A DNA stretch of 64,000 nucleotides. Origin: UQRS01 sp050946935 (lineage in GTDB: Bacteria > Bacillota > Clostridia > Oscillospirales > Acutalibacteraceae). Below are positions 15,431-22,418 of the stretch, piece after piece. The stretch is taken from contig JBMNVR010000001.1 in NCBI GenBank assembly GCA_050946935.1, forward strand, positions 186,001-250,000. The letters are read 5' to 3'. The translations under genes were made by a program, and so were the position numbers. The stretch's first letter is position 1. Each line of letters begins with the position of its first letter. The notes beneath the pieces are model-generated. The model saw nothing but the letters and a program-made list of their open reading frames with translations. It made no database searches and was not told the origin of the DNA.

Positions 15431-16732
15431 TTATTCCAATTTTGTTCCGCACTCCGGGCAGAACTTCAGGGTTCCGGTAATCGGATTACTACAGGAGGGG
15501 CAGGTTCTAATCAGCGACTTGCCACATTCCGGACAGAACTTCACATTTTTATCAGGAAGTGTTGCACCGCAGTGAGGACAAGGCGTTGGGAGCTCATAAC
15601 CACAAGCAGTACAACCGACAGCGCCTTCCGGCAGATCGGCGCCGCATTTCGGGCAGGGGTTATACTTGTCACCGCATTCAGGGCAGAATTTCATTGTGTT
15701 TTTATATTTTGCTCCGCAATTGTTACAAGTGACAAAACCTTCCTTGTCCGTTTCTTTTTTCTTGTTTGTATCACATCCGCACTCGGAGCAGAAGCGCTTG
15801 CTTTTCGGCATAATGGCTCCGCACGAAGGACAAGGCTTCGTATCTTCAGCTGATGTGTTAATGTTTTTTGATATTCCGCCGAATTGATTACCGACAGCTC
15901 CACCCATAGTTACGCCCATTCCAAGCCCCATTCCGGCACCCATAAGGTTAGCAGATGAGCCGTTGTTCTTTGCGGCGCCTTCCAATGTGTCAAAGGAACG
16001 CTCCTGCTGATAATTGTAGCCGATAATATTCATCTCGGCCTTCTTTGCAAGTGCATCCTTAAGCTTTTTAACGGCGCTGTCATCTTCCGGCACACTGATA
16101 TCATTTACATAGAAATTGATCAGTTTTATGCCGTATTCCTCTAATACCGGCTGCATTTTTTCCTGAAGATAAGAAGAAAGTTCTTCAATATAAGCGTTTA
16201 TCTCCATAATGCTGATTTGTTTATGTACAAGATAAGATGAGATAGCGTCTTTGACCTTTGTAAGGTAAAGGCCTCTGAAGTATTTTACGATACTTGTCTT
16301 GTCAAAAATCGGCAAGGTTCCGACCAGCTTAACCAAAAACTGTTTAGAGTTCTCAATGCGAATGCCAAATTGCCCGAATGCCCTTACGGGAATGAAAATA
16401 GAATATTTAGGATCTTGCAACTGTATCGGGGAAGCAGTACCCCACTTAATATCAAGAGAATTTACCTTATTGATATACCACACCTCGGCAGTAAACGGAG
16501 AACGCCCGCCGAAGGGTAAGTTGATTATTTTATTCAGAATCGGAATGTTTGCAGTTTCGAGGGTGTGTCTGCCACTGCCAAACACATCCAAAGCCTTTCC
16601 GCCCTTGAAAAGAATTGCCTCCTGTGATTCATTGACGATAAGCTGCGTCCATGTTCCGAGTTCCTCGCTCGGATACTTCCAAGCAAATACATCCGGATTG
16701 CCGTTGTATTTTACTACCTCTACTATTGCCAT
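15431..16732 (-). CDS. SPFH-domain protein with C-terminal zinc-ribbon array (YdjI-like)
   Basis: A 433-residue protein. The SPFH/band-7 domain fills about 1-255 (MAIVEVVKYNGNPDVFAWKYP, the ILFKGGKALDVFGSGRHTL segment, and the helix EINAYIEELSSYLQEKMQPVLEEYGI). A Gly/Met-rich hinge follows (about 262-290, MGAGMGLGMGVTMGGAVG). The last 140 residues hold about six CxxC pairs forming three tandem zinc ribbons. This architecture matches the YdjI / virion-core-like family linked to PspA-type envelope stress responses. It lacks a membrane helix and probably scaffolds the neighbouring membrane proteins. Centre of the cassette, 11-14 bases from both neighbours. Confidence 0.85.
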   Translation of the reverse strand: MAIVEVVKYNGNPDVFAWKYPSEELGTWTQLIVNESQEAILFKGGKALDVFGSGRHTLETANIPILNKIINLPFGGRSPFTAEVWYINKVNSLDIKWGTASPIQLQDPKYSIFIPVRAFGQFGIRIENSKQFLVKLVGTLPIFDKTSIVKYFRGLYLTKVKDAISSYLVHKQISIMEINAYIEELSSYLQEKMQPVLEEYGIKLINFYVNDISVPEDDSAVKKLKDALAKKAEMNIIGYNYQQERSFDTLEGAAKNNGSSANLMGAGMGLGMGVTMGGAVGNQFGGISKNINTSAEDTKPCPSCGAIMPKSKRFCSECGCDTNKKKETDKEGFVTCNNCGAKYKNTMKFCPECGDKYNPCPKCGADLPEGAVGCTACGYELPTPCPHCGATLPDKNVKFCPECGKSLIRTCPSCSNPITGTLKFCPECGTKLE

Positions 16733-16746
16733 TGCTCATACCCTCC

Positions 16747-17469
16747 TCAAATATTGCTGCTCATAAGGCGAATTTGCATATTGCGGTCCTTAATTGCTTT
16801 TTTAATATCGTTTACCATCAGTTCCATGCTCGAAAGATCTTCGGATTTTATGGCTATCAGGTTTTCAACTTCTGATGATAGATTTTCAGCTTTGCTCCTT
16901 AACTTGCTATCAATATCCGAAACATCTACCGAAACACCGAAGTCTGAAAAACGAAGCTCATCAAGTAAGCTGTCTATGAGAGACATAGCGTCCTTACGGG
17001 AACTTCCCTGCATATCTATCAGCTTCGTCTTAATTTTTTCAAAATCATATATCAAAACCTGCATTTCACATATCTTGCCGTTGACAGCATTGTTTTGTTT
17101 GATAATTCCTGATTTTGTGATGAACATCAGAAGAGTAGTTACCGCAAATAAAGCAAGACAAATTATGTGGATGCAGACAAAGATGTTTATACCGGCCTTA
17201 AGCAGATAACCGCAAAGAATGTTAATGCAAATAACGGCTACAACATATATACCGGATAATGTTACAATTGATATTTCGATAGGAAATGCGGAGCTTTTCT
17301 TTCCTGTTGCAATCGCCGTGATTAGCCCCATAATAGCGATAGAAAAAATAACAAAGCCAAACCCTGTCCAAAATACCGGGCTTTTCTCGACGGTGAGGAT
17401 CAGGGAAAGGGTAGCATATGCCGCAACAATTATTGAATAAATTATTAACACTACACCGTTCTTTTTCAT
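16747..17469 (-). CDS. Four-helix membrane protein with cytoplasmic helical tail (cargo cassette)
   Basis: A 240-residue protein with four hydrophobic helices (about 5-25, 34-54, 65-87, 95-117) and a charged helical tail (about 125-240; FEKIKTKLIDMQGSSRKDAMSL, VDVSDIDSKLRSKAENLSSEVENL). It is a probable paralog of the 14721 gene. The pair brackets the SPFH gene, which suggests two related membrane subunits of one complex. It starts three bases after the stop of the RHH gene. No signal peptide and no enzyme motif were found. Confidence 0.65.
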   Translation of the reverse strand: MKKNGVVLIIYSIIVAAYATLSLILTVEKSPVFWTGFGFVIFSIAIMGLITAIATGKKSSAFPIEISIVTLSGIYVVAVICINILCGYLLKAGINIFVCIHIICLALFAVTTLLMFITKSGIIKQNNAVNGKICEMQVLIYDFEKIKTKLIDMQGSSRKDAMSLIDSLLDELRFSDFGVSVDVSDIDSKLRSKAENLSSEVENLIAIKSEDLSSMELMVNDIKKAIKDRNMQIRLMSSNI

Positions 17470-17472
17470 TGC

Positions 17473-17685
17473 TTAATCCTCTTTTCCGTCAGTGTCAAGG
17501 TTATCAATTGCATATTCAAGACACATCATAATGATTTCATTTCTGTTTCTTCCGGTGCTCTCGGCGATGTTATCTAAGTCTTTAATCATTTCGTTAGGTA
17601 AACGCGCCGACAAAACAGAAGTATCGCCTTTATACTTTTTCGATGGTATTATTAACTTTTTACCAGCCAATTTTAGCACCTCCAT
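17473..17685 (-). CDS. RHH (CopG/Arc-type) small regulator
   Basis: A 70-residue protein. The ribbon-helix-helix is seen at about 23-62: SVLSARLPNEMIKDLDNIA for the strand and first helix, then TGRNRNEIIMMCLEYAID for the second. The basic N-terminus (LAGKKLIIPSKKYKG) could contact DNA. It directly abuts the ion-channel gene (stop to start without gap) and is three bases from the next gene, so it sits inside the operon. It may control the cassette or, less likely, be an antitoxin-like partner of a neighbour. Confidence 0.75.
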   Translation of the reverse strand: MEVLKLAGKKLIIPSKKYKGDTSVLSARLPNEMIKDLDNIAESTGRNRNEIIMMCLEYAIDNLDTDGKED

Positions 17686-18405
17686 TTAATCCTTTTCCTT
17701 GATTTCATCAAGGTATCCGGCGGTTATTATGCCAGACGGTAGTGCAATAATTGCAATTCCGAATATTGATGAAACCATAGTAACAAATCTTCCGATGGTG
17801 GTCACGGGATAAATATCTCCATATCCCATTGTTGTAAGCGAAACCGTCGCCCAATATATTGCATCAAAGAATGAATTAAATGACTCCGGCTCAACATTGA
17901 AAATCACAAGCGCCGATATCAATACATAAGCTACTGCCAAGGTCGCAACCGCACTGAGAACACGCTTTTGCTTTTTAAAAACGTTTGCAATAATAACAAA
18001 GCTTTTTGAGTATCGTAGAAATTTCAAGGCTCTCAACACTCGGAATGTACGCAAAAGTCTGAACAATTTCAAAAGCTTAAATCCGCTATTGAGTATTGTG
18101 ACGGAAGGCAAAATTGACAATAAATCAATAATGGCCATAGGAGTAAACGGATAGAGAATAAATGCCTTTGCTTTATTACCTGATAACTTATAGTCTGCTG
18201 TTATCAGCCGAAGTATGTAATCAATAATAAAGATGGCAACAGTTATATAATCCAGCCATTCAAATACAACATTTGTCGCCTTAAAAGCAAGAGGGACTAA
18301 ACTGGCAATAATCGTGACCATCATTCCAATGTCATATATATTGCTGACTTTATCCTTCTCGTCTGCAACTTCAATTATTTCAAAAATACGTTTACGCATA
18401 CGCAT
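17686..18405 (-). CDS. Six-helix voltage-gated-type ion (potassium) channel
   Basis: A 239-residue protein with the full Kv-type plan: S1-S3 (about 27-100), an S4-like helix with Arg/Lys at every third place (about 110-135, KLLKLFRLLRTFRVLRAL), S5 (about 150-170), a pore helix and the selectivity filter T192-M-G-Y-G-D197, then S6 (about 205-230). The GYGD filter predicts potassium selectivity. No cytoplasmic RCK or cyclic-nucleotide domain is attached, so gating by voltage or by a partner protein is expected. Second gene of the cassette, 59 bases after the SLOG-like gene. In defence islands channels of this sort can be membrane-depolarising effectors. Confidence 0.9.
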   Translation of the reverse strand: MRMRKRIFEIIEVADEKDKVSNIYDIGMMVTIIASLVPLAFKATNVVFEWLDYITVAIFIIDYILRLITADYKLSGNKAKAFILYPFTPMAIIDLLSILPSVTILNSGFKLLKLFRLLRTFRVLRALKFLRYSKSFVIIANVFKKQKRVLSAVATLAVAYVLISALVIFNVEPESFNSFFDAIYWATVSLTTMGYGDIYPVTTIGRFVTMVSSIFGIAIIALPSGIITAGYLDEIKEKD

Positions 18406-18464
18406 CACCACCTTGACTGATACAATTATACTACAAATGTTTACGATTGTCAAGACGCTTTGCA

Positions 18465-18926
18465 TTAATTAAAAATAATTATATCCTTATTTGAATTCTT
18501 CGCATATTGTAGTGCATTGAATGCGCCGCCGTGATTATGTTTAATATAGAATACGCAGAGATCTGACCGACGAATCATATATTGATTGCGTATCGTGATA
18601 GCTGCTTTTGGATGACATCTGGCAGATCTTTCACAGATTTCGACTTCGTCATAGTATTTATCGTAGTCTTCCGAATTTTTGGTGTATTCCGCTTTTATAT
18701 AAGGCATAATCCATATATGTGAACTGTTAGCATCAAAAATATTTCTCTTTGCTCTGATGATTGCCGAGGAAACAAGCTGATCGAACTCACCGTCACGCCC
18801 AATTAGAAAATCAACATATTCTTTATCGTGTATCAAATTACAAACCAATTCATAGATTTGCGAATCAACGCCAAATGGATCATCAATATATCGATGTCCG
18901 AAAAAGCATACCGTATATATGGTCAA
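18465..18926 (-). CDS. SLOG-superfamily (DUF1273-like) putative nucleotide sensor
   Basis: A 153-residue protein beginning TIYTVCFFGHRYIDD, the strand-loop with the FGHR signature of DUF1273/YpsA-like SLOG proteins. A second conserved area, FLIGRDGEFDQLVSSAIIRAKR (about 41-62), and a C-terminal Rossmann strand (SDLCVFYIKHNHGGAFNALQYAKN, with the GGAFNAL glycine turn near 131-137) complete the fold. SLOG proteins bind nucleotide-like ligands and often pair with membrane effectors in conflict systems. The start is a TTG (18926) after AGAGGTGG. First gene of the cassette, under the strong promoter at 18966-18994. Confidence 0.8.
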   Translation of the reverse strand: MTIYTVCFFGHRYIDDPFGVDSQIYELVCNLIHDKEYVDFLIGRDGEFDQLVSSAIIRAKRNIFDANSSHIWIMPYIKAEYTKNSEDYDKYYDEVEICERSARCHPKAAITIRNQYMIRRSDLCVFYIKHNHGGAFNALQYAKNSNKDIIIFN

Positions 18927-18965
18927 AATACCACCTCTGTTTGATGAAATCTAATAGATTACATC

Positions 18966-18994
18966 ATTATAACATCCAACTGATGATATTTCAA
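18966..18994 (-). promoter_or_regulatory. Sigma-A promoter of the SLOG/ion-channel cassette
   Basis: Minus-strand TTGAAA, 17-base spacer, perfect TATAAT. The leader to the TTG at 18926 is about 33 bases. The XRE gene diverges from the other side of the same 141-base gap, so it is the obvious candidate regulator. Confidence 0.75.
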
Positions 18995-19067
18995 TAAAAA
19001 TACAGCCCAACACATAATATAATCATCACCTGTATAGGTTAAAATATAATACAGGGTGGTGAGTATA

Positions 19068-19376
19068 TTGAATACAAAAGATTTTGCACTCAGATTAGCA
19101 CGTTTACGCGAATCCAAGGGCGTGTCCGCACGTGATATGAGCTTATCAATCGGACAAAATCCCGGATATATTAACAATATTGAAACAGGAAAATCCAAGC
19201 CGTCTTTAGACGGTATAATCTATATTTGCGAATACTTAGGCATAACTCCAAGCGAATTTTTTGATGACGCATCTGTCAATCCAAGCAAAGCAAACGAATT
19301 GTTGAGAATAGCCAAGCAATTAGATTCTGAGCAACTGGATCATCTCATAGCAATTGCAAAAGGTCTTAAAAAATAA
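19068..19376 (+). CDS. XRE-family HTH regulator, divergent from the cassette
   Basis: A 102-residue regulator. The helix-turn-helix fills residues 3-60 (DFALRLARLRESKGVSARDMSL, then PGYINNIETGKSKPSLDGII and the EYLGITPSEFF end). A short C-terminal helix pair (about 75-102) may dimerise it. The TTG at 19068 is preferred, with GGTGGTGAG just upstream; two upstream GTG codons (19056, 19059) are in frame. A TATAAT at 19045-19050 lies close to the start, so the leader is very short. Divergent position suggests that it represses the cassette and itself. Confidence 0.82.
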   Translation: MNTKDFALRLARLRESKGVSARDMSLSIGQNPGYINNIETGKSKPSLDGIIYICEYLGITPSEFFDDASVNPSKANELLRIAKQLDSEQLDHLIAIAKGLKK

Positions 19377-19410
19377 TGGCGGCAGAAAATCTGTCGCCAT
19401 TATTTTTATC
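19372..19410. terminator. Bidirectional terminator between the XRE gene and tnpV
   Basis: Stem AATAATGGCGGCAG/CTGTCGCCATTATT (one G-U) with a five-base loop and T tracts on both strands, located between two convergent genes. Confidence 0.75.
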
Positions 19411-19789
19411 CTAATATAATATTTTTGTTTACTATTTCTGCTGTTCGATTTCGTATGCTGTTCATTTTCTGAACCCATTCCATTTGCTCGGATGCTTTAA
19501 GCATTTCTGTAACACCTTCTTTTTCTGCCATCTGTTTAACCAAACGAGAAAACATTTCTTCGGCTTCTTCATTTAGGTCTGCAAGATAGTCGTTCAACTT
19601 CCCAGAAGTGAGTAGTTCTGTGTAGAGCACTTTGCGGTGCTGCTTAATATACCGCAAATGCCGCTGTCCCCAAATTCCGATAGGACGCTGTTCCGGTTCA
19701 TCATCCGGCAAGTCGCCCCACGGAAGATAGTAGTCTCCCACTAAGGAATACGAGATTCCTGTTTTCTCATCAACAATGTGTTTTTGCAT
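19406..19789 (-). CDS. tnpV: TnpV family transposon-encoded protein
   Basis: A 127-residue protein of the TnpV family, found at the end of TnpX-type elements. Recognisable parts are GDYYLPWGDLPDDE near the N-terminus, GIWGQRHLRYIKQHRK in the middle and the helix GVTEMLKASEQMEWVQKMNSIRNRTAEIV near the C-terminus (described as about residues 92-120). GGAGG lies ten bases upstream of the ATG at 19789. It is the rightmost gene, about 165 bases from attR, and reads inward. Function is unknown in all relatives I know of. Confidence 0.85.
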   Translation of the reverse strand: MQKHIVDEKTGISYSLVGDYYLPWGDLPDDEPEQRPIGIWGQRHLRYIKQHRKVLYTELLTSGKLNDYLADLNEEAEEMFSRLVKQMAEKEGVTEMLKASEQMEWVQKMNSIRNRTAEIVNKNIILG

Positions 19790-19875
19790 AGCATTTCTGC
19801 CTCCTTCGTGTTTTGTGTCTTTATTATACGAAGAACCTGACTTAAAGTCGAATGTGTGGATAAAAAGGCAAAAGA

Positions 19876-19917
19876 AAAAGCGTTAAACCTCAAAACTGAG
19901 ATTTCACGCTTTTCCGC
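19876..19917. terminator. Terminator-like hairpin inside the right end
   Basis: Arms AAAAGCGT..AAA.CTCA and TGAG.TTT.ACGCTTTT pair with two internal mismatches; both strands carry T tracts. It would stop host transcription that enters the element from the interrupted terminator at attR. Confidence 0.6.
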
Positions 19918-19953
19918 CTTTGCCACGCCACATAGGTGTTATTCCTAATACTT

Positions 19954-19990
19954 CCTTATGTGGCTCTCGCAAACCGGTTCATCCGTTTTT
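19954..19990. repeat. attR of the element (right end)
   Basis: Inner half CCTTATGTGGCTCTCGCA (19954-19971) and outer half GGTTCATCCGTTTTT (19976-19990) are the exact inverted copies of the attL halves. Joining the two outer halves through CAAA restores a hairpin of 15 perfect base pairs with a CAAACC loop and a T tract. Joining the inner halves gives an attP palindrome of 18-bp arms around AA. Confidence 0.82.
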
Positions 19991-20003
19991 CTGTTAAAAA
20001 CTG

Positions 20004-20120
20004 TTAGCCTTCAAGGTCGTCTTCGTAATCTTTGGTTCCGCCGTTTTCAGAAAGCAGACCCATGACGACCGTGTCGAACAGCTCTACCTCCATATCCGGA
20101 GCAGAGTATACCTCTTTCAT
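20004..20120 (-). CDS. 38-residue acidic peptide, RiPP-precursor-like or secreted-signal-like
   Basis: ATG at 20120, GGAGGAATTTGCA ribosome site, 38 codons and a TAA at 20004. The peptide begins MKEVYSAPDMEVELFDTVV and ends in a Gly/Asn/Asp/Glu-rich tail (SENGGTKDYEDDLEG). The Y-x-x-P-x-M-E-V start is like leaders of lasso-type and related short precursor peptides, which carry a YxxP motif, but no protease, RRE or radical-SAM partner is in the window. Short proteins with this kind of start are common in Clostridia and are poorly characterised. It has its own promoter and operator (20162-20206) and its terminator is the target of the mobile element. Too short for routine gene callers. Confidence 0.72.
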   Translation of the reverse strand: MKEVYSAPDMEVELFDTVVMGLLSENGGTKDYEDDLEG

Positions 20121-20161
20121 TGCAAATTCCTCCGTTAACCATAATATAAACTGCTGCAAAT

Positions 20162-20206
20162 ACCAACTGTTGGTTATAGTCTAACGCACGAATTTGGGTT
20201 TGTCAA
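20162..20206 (-). promoter_or_regulatory. Promoter and palindromic operator of the peptide gene
   Basis: Minus-strand TTGACA (20201-20206), 17-base spacer and TAGACT (20178-20183). At the expected start of transcription lies ACCAACTGTTGGT (20162-20174), a perfect palindrome with 6-bp arms. The promoter is within the 136 bases between asnB and the peptide gene, so the peptide is expressed separately from asnB. No terminator was found directly after asnB. Confidence 0.7.
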
Positions 20207-20256
20207 GAGATTTTGCAAATTTTTTTATTATATTTGTACAAAACAGCTATACTTGT

Positions 20257-22092
20257 TCAAATACAAACGCTTATATCATACTTTTTCAGCCAATAATTCA
20301 ACTGCAGCATATAGGCGATGGTTTGCGGCGTCGTCATCAACTGCCCGTACCAGGGCTGCGCCTTGCTGTCGGTCAGCAGTTTTTCCAGCGCCGGCTTTTG
20401 CACGATCTGCAAAATCGGAGCATAAGGGTTTTCGATCACCTTCCGCAGGCGGCGGCTGACCTCGGCCAGATAGGAAGGGTTGTGCGTTTTGGGATAGGGG
20501 CTTTTCTTGCGCCAGAGCACCTCATCAGGCAGATACTCCCGCATGGCATAGCGAAGCAGCCCCTTTTCATAATGCTGATAATCCTTATACTCCCACGGGA
20601 CACTGTAAAGATACTCCGCAATCCGGTAGTCGCAGAAAGGCACCCGCACCTCGAGCGCGTTGTACATGCTCATCCGGTCCTTGCGATCGAGCAAAGTCTG
20701 CATAAACCAGTCGAGATTGAGGCGCATCATCTCCCGCATACGCTTTTCGTCCGATGGGATGCCGGACAGGCTGTGTGCCGCCTCTACCGTACCTTTGTAG
20801 CGGGAATAGACATACGACTCCGGATCCATTTTTGCGGCGATGTCGGGCTGTAAAAAGCTATACCGGTAGGCGGTCGACTGTGCCCAGGGGAAGCCGTCGG
20901 TTTCCCGAATCTCCTTATCCCTGTACCAGGGATAGCCACCGAAAATCTCGTCCGCGCACTCGCCCGAAAGGGCAACGGTGCAGTGCTTTTTGATCTCTCC
21001 ACAGAAAAGCAGGAGGGATGCGTCGACGTCGGCCATGCCGGGCAGGTCCCGGGCCTCGACCGCCATATAGAGTGCGTCGGCCAGCGCCGGCGTGTCGATG
21101 ACCGACTTGTGGCTGACGGCGCCGAGATAGTTGTTCATCAACCCGGTAAAATTCGAATCGCTGTTGGGCTGGAACTTGGTCGCCTGAAAATATTTATCAT
21201 TGTCCCGGTAGTCAACCGTGAAGGTATGCAGCCGCTCTCCCCGTTCGCCGAAATACCGCGCCGCAACCGAGGAAATCAGGCTGGAATCCAGCCCTCCTGA
21301 TAAAAAGGTGCCGACCGGCACGTCGGAAACGAGCTGCCGGGTGATCGCGTCAACCAGAAGATACCGCACATGCTCGGCCGTCTCCTCAAAGCTGTCGGTG
21401 TGCGGCTGCTGCCGCAGCTCCCAGTATTTGCGCAGCTCCAACCGTCCATCGGCAAAATACCCGCAGCAGGCCGGCGGTACCTCCTCGATTCCCGCGAAAA
21501 CGCCGCAGCCGGGCGTGCGTCCGGGCCCGATCAGCATAACCTCGGCAATGCCGGAGAGGTCAACTCTCGGCTCGATCTTCCCGCCGGCCAGAATGCCCTT
21601 GATCTCGGACGAGAAGAGCAGGCTCCCACCGGTTCGGGCGTAAAACAGCGGCTTGACCCCGATCCGGTCGCGGGCTAAAAAGAGGCGCTTGCGCTTTTTC
21701 TCCCACACGGCGAAGGCGAAAATACCGTTGAGCTTTTCAACGCACGCCGCCCCGAAGCAGTCGTACGCCTTCAACAGAACCTCAGTATCCGAATGCCCGT
21801 CAAAGCGGTAGCCCTTTTGCAAAAGCTCGTTCCGGATTTCCTCGGTATTATACAGCTCGCCGTTATAGACAAGAACCAGCTCTTCCCCCGCCGGAGGATA
21901 GAGCATGGGCTGCCCGCCGTGTTCGATATCAATGACGGCCAGCCGGTCGTGGATGAGCACCGCGTCCCCGTCGCAATAGATCCCGCTTTCATCCGGGCCA
22001 CGCCGCCGCAAAACATTCTGCATGGCCAGATATGCCTCCGCCCCGCCGTGGAGGTTGTGGCCAACGGCCACCTCTCCCGCGATCCCACACAT
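20257..22092 (-). CDS. asnB: Asparagine synthetase (glutamine-hydrolysing)
   Basis: A 611-residue class-II glutamine amidotransferase/synthetase. The catalytic Cys is residue 2 (MCGIAGE), which fixes the start at 22092; AAAGGAG lies upstream. The N-terminal glutaminase (about 1-200) shows RRGPDESG and VYNGELYN. The synthetase half has the SGGLDSS pyrophosphate loop near residue 267 and the GECADEIFGGYPWY region. It makes Asn from Asp, ATP and Gln. Length and motifs are those of the common Clostridia AsnB, so a housekeeping role is most likely. The neighbouring peptide gene raises the alternative of a lasso-cyclase-type role, but no lasso protease is present. Confidence 0.93.
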   Translation of the reverse strand: MCGIAGEVAVGHNLHGGAEAYLAMQNVLRRRGPDESGIYCDGDAVLIHDRLAVIDIEHGGQPMLYPPAGEELVLVYNGELYNTEEIRNELLQKGYRFDGHSDTEVLLKAYDCFGAACVEKLNGIFAFAVWEKKRKRLFLARDRIGVKPLFYARTGGSLLFSSEIKGILAGGKIEPRVDLSGIAEVMLIGPGRTPGCGVFAGIEEVPPACCGYFADGRLELRKYWELRQQPHTDSFEETAEHVRYLLVDAITRQLVSDVPVGTFLSGGLDSSLISSVAARYFGERGERLHTFTVDYRDNDKYFQATKFQPNSDSNFTGLMNNYLGAVSHKSVIDTPALADALYMAVEARDLPGMADVDASLLLFCGEIKKHCTVALSGECADEIFGGYPWYRDKEIRETDGFPWAQSTAYRYSFLQPDIAAKMDPESYVYSRYKGTVEAAHSLSGIPSDEKRMREMMRLNLDWFMQTLLDRKDRMSMYNALEVRVPFCDYRIAEYLYSVPWEYKDYQHYEKGLLRYAMREYLPDEVLWRKKSPYPKTHNPSYLAEVSRRLRKVIENPYAPILQIVQKPALEKLLTDSKAQPWYGQLMTTPQTIAYMLQLNYWLKKYDISVCI

Positions 22093-22418
22093 ACGCCTCA
22101 CTCCTTTATCCGATTTCCCTAACAGTTTATGCAGCCAGACGGCTTTTCTTGCATGGCCGGGACGAGAAAGCATCCGGGTCGCAGCGGACTTCGCCGGGCG
22201 TCGGGGCAGGCACGGTTGTTTTCCACCTTACCCACATCCCGACCGGCACCGCGCTGCAGCCGGTAAAATCAGCGATCCGGCGTCTCCGGTTAAAAAAACG
22301 CTGCCCGCAATTGAAAATCGCAGCCGGGTATGCTATAATAAACTCTAATTCCATACCTGTCTGTAAAAACTGCGGCTTTTTAACGTTTTATGCAAAGGCG
22401 GAGAGGGGGAAAAACTGC
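22093..22418. other. Divergent intergenic region asnB / PHP gene
   Basis: 326 bases. It holds the plus-strand promoter listed at 22311-22339 and the asnB ribosome site. No convincing asnB promoter or riboswitch was identified. A GGCACCGCG string near 22247-22255 matches the T-box core by chance (see rejected items). Confidence 0.5.
22311..22339 (+). promoter_or_regulatory. Sigma-A promoter of the PHP phosphatase gene
   Basis: TTGAAA (22311-22316), 17-base spacer, TATAAT (22334-22339). The start of transcription would be near 22346, about 73 bases before the TTG start codon. Confidence 0.7.

Larger units (their letters stand above)
1332..19973. mobile_element. Integrated mobilizable element (IME) of the TnpX/TnpV/TnpW type, about 18.6 kb
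   Basis: Bounded by a shared CAAA core (1332-1335 and 19970-19973) inside inverted end sequences. It is visibly richer in A+T than the flanks and carries a large serine recombinase at the left end, tnpW next to it and tnpV at the right end, which is the signature set of Tn4451/Tn4453-like elements. Backbone functions are mobilization (relaxase, MobC), a ParB-like protein, ParM/ParR segregation, an AbiEii-type toxin pair, and a two-gene operon under a LexA-like box. Cargo is a membrane cassette at 11795-19376. I find no VirB4, coupling protein or other mating-channel gene, so transfer would need a helper conjugative element. The boundaries are inferred from sequence symmetry, not from an empty-site comparison. 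Confidence 0.88.

Noticed and set aside
1332..19973. Self-transmissible conjugative element (ICE)
   Set aside because: No VirB4, VirD4/TcpA, VirB6 or lytic mating genes were found, only relaxase and MobC, so it is mobilizable at most.
1317..19990. Classical DDE transposon with 37-bp terminal inverted repeats
   Set aside because: No DDE transposase is present, there is a large serine recombinase, and the outer 15 bases pair to form a terminator after rejoining, which points to host half-sites, not transposon ends.
20194..20853. Plus-strand open frame of 219 codons antisense to asnB
   Set aside because: It lies fully opposite a strongly conserved gene, has no ribosome site, and shows the composition of a GC-rich antisense frame. 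The same applies to the many long antisense frames at 22000-61000.
20004..22092. asnB plus short peptide as a lasso-peptide cluster
   Set aside because: A lasso cluster needs a transglutaminase-like leader protease and a leader-binding domain; neither is nearby, and AsnB looks like the housekeeping enzyme. The peptide has its own promoter.
22238..22260. GGCACCGCG string resembling the T-box core upstream of the PHP gene
   Set aside because: The left part of the consensus is wrong, no stem I, specifier loop or following terminator could be traced, and a good promoter lies downstream of it at 22311-22339.
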